This document shows positions 5,061 to 5,162 of a stretch of DNA of 5,162 nt, one piece after another. Under the pieces are notes generated by a model. The model made no database searches, was not told where the DNA came from, and saw nothing but the letters and a program-made list of their open reading frames with translations. The position numbers and the translations under genes are program-made. Where the stretch lies: the NCBI GenBank assembly GCA_937884015.1, contig CALGBV010000146.1, positions 1 to 5,162 on the forward strand, read 5' to 3'. The stretch comes from an uncultured Bacteroidales bacterium. GTDB taxonomy: Bacteria; Bacteroidota; Bacteroidia; Bacteroidales; F082. Numbering within the stretch: position 1 is the first letter of the stretch; each line of letters begins with the position of its first letter.

Positions 5061-5162
5061 ATGAAAAAAACAGGTAAAGTCCAAAACTTTGAAAGGAATC
5101 CTGATCATGCTATTCGTAACGCAGGCAGTCGATTGGATTCAAACGGGAAGCCCGCCAGGCAG
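5061..5162 (+). CDS. Possible start of an unrecognised gene, cut by the window edge
   Basis: An ATG 14 bases after the preceding stop opens a frame of 34 codons that has no stop before the window ends. The peptide begins MKKTGKVQNFERNPDHAI and continues RNAGSRLDSNGKPARQ. It is hydrophilic, rich in lysine, arginine and asparagine, with no signal peptide or membrane segment. I do not recognise it. There is no clear ribosome-binding site, which is usual here. A frame this short may stay open by chance. The opposite strand offers only a shorter frame closed by a stop. Confidence 0.4.
   Translation, partial: MKKTGKVQNFERNPDHAIRNAGSRLDSNGKPARQ

Noticed and set aside
5133..5160. Short GC-rich hairpin CGGGAAGCCCG near the right edge as a terminator
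   Set aside because: It has a four-base stem, no following T-run, and falls inside an open reading frame.

Overview
The window looks like ordinary chromosomal core sequence from a member of the Bacteroidales (phylum Bacteroidota). The evidence is a Bacteroidota-type FtsL, a two-gene acyltransferase pair resembling the glycine-lipid synthesis genes glsA/glsB of Bacteroides, translation starts mostly without a Shine-Dalgarno sequence, and a perfect Bacteroidota -7 promoter element (TAnnTTTG) ahead of the plus-strand genes. I could not assign a genus.

The layout is two divergent gene groups around a 275-bp control region (2053-2327). Leftward on the minus strand is the head of the division and cell wall (dcw) cluster in its classical order: mraZ, rsmH, ftsL and the first 95 codons of ftsI, which runs off the left edge. 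Rightward on the plus strand are a PlsC-type O-acyltransferase (glsA-like), an OlsB-type N-acyltransferase (glsB-like) and the ribosome-assembly GTPase gene engB (ysxC/yihA). Each of these overlaps the next by 4 bases (ATGA). They are followed by a small YeaQ/YmgE-type membrane protein gene and, at the right edge, the possible start of one more unrecognised gene.

The leftward genes make a transcription factor (MraZ), a 16S rRNA methyltransferase (RsmH) and two septal proteins (FtsL, FtsI). The rightward pair probably makes N-acyl glycine and then acylates its hydroxyl group, giving di-acylated glycine lipids. Envelope growth, division, lipid synthesis and ribosome maturation genes are thus packed around one intergenic region.

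The most informative non-coding signal is a pair of 15-bp direct repeats with TGGG cores, spaced exactly 20 bp apart just upstream of mraZ. It resembles the TGGGN operator through which MraZ controls its own operon elsewhere. Other points of interest are an in-frame mini-ORF whose stop abuts the ftsL start, a strong Shine-Dalgarno before rsmH only, and altered active-site motifs in the O-acyltransferase. I saw no mobile element, CRISPR array, RNA gene or convincing new system.
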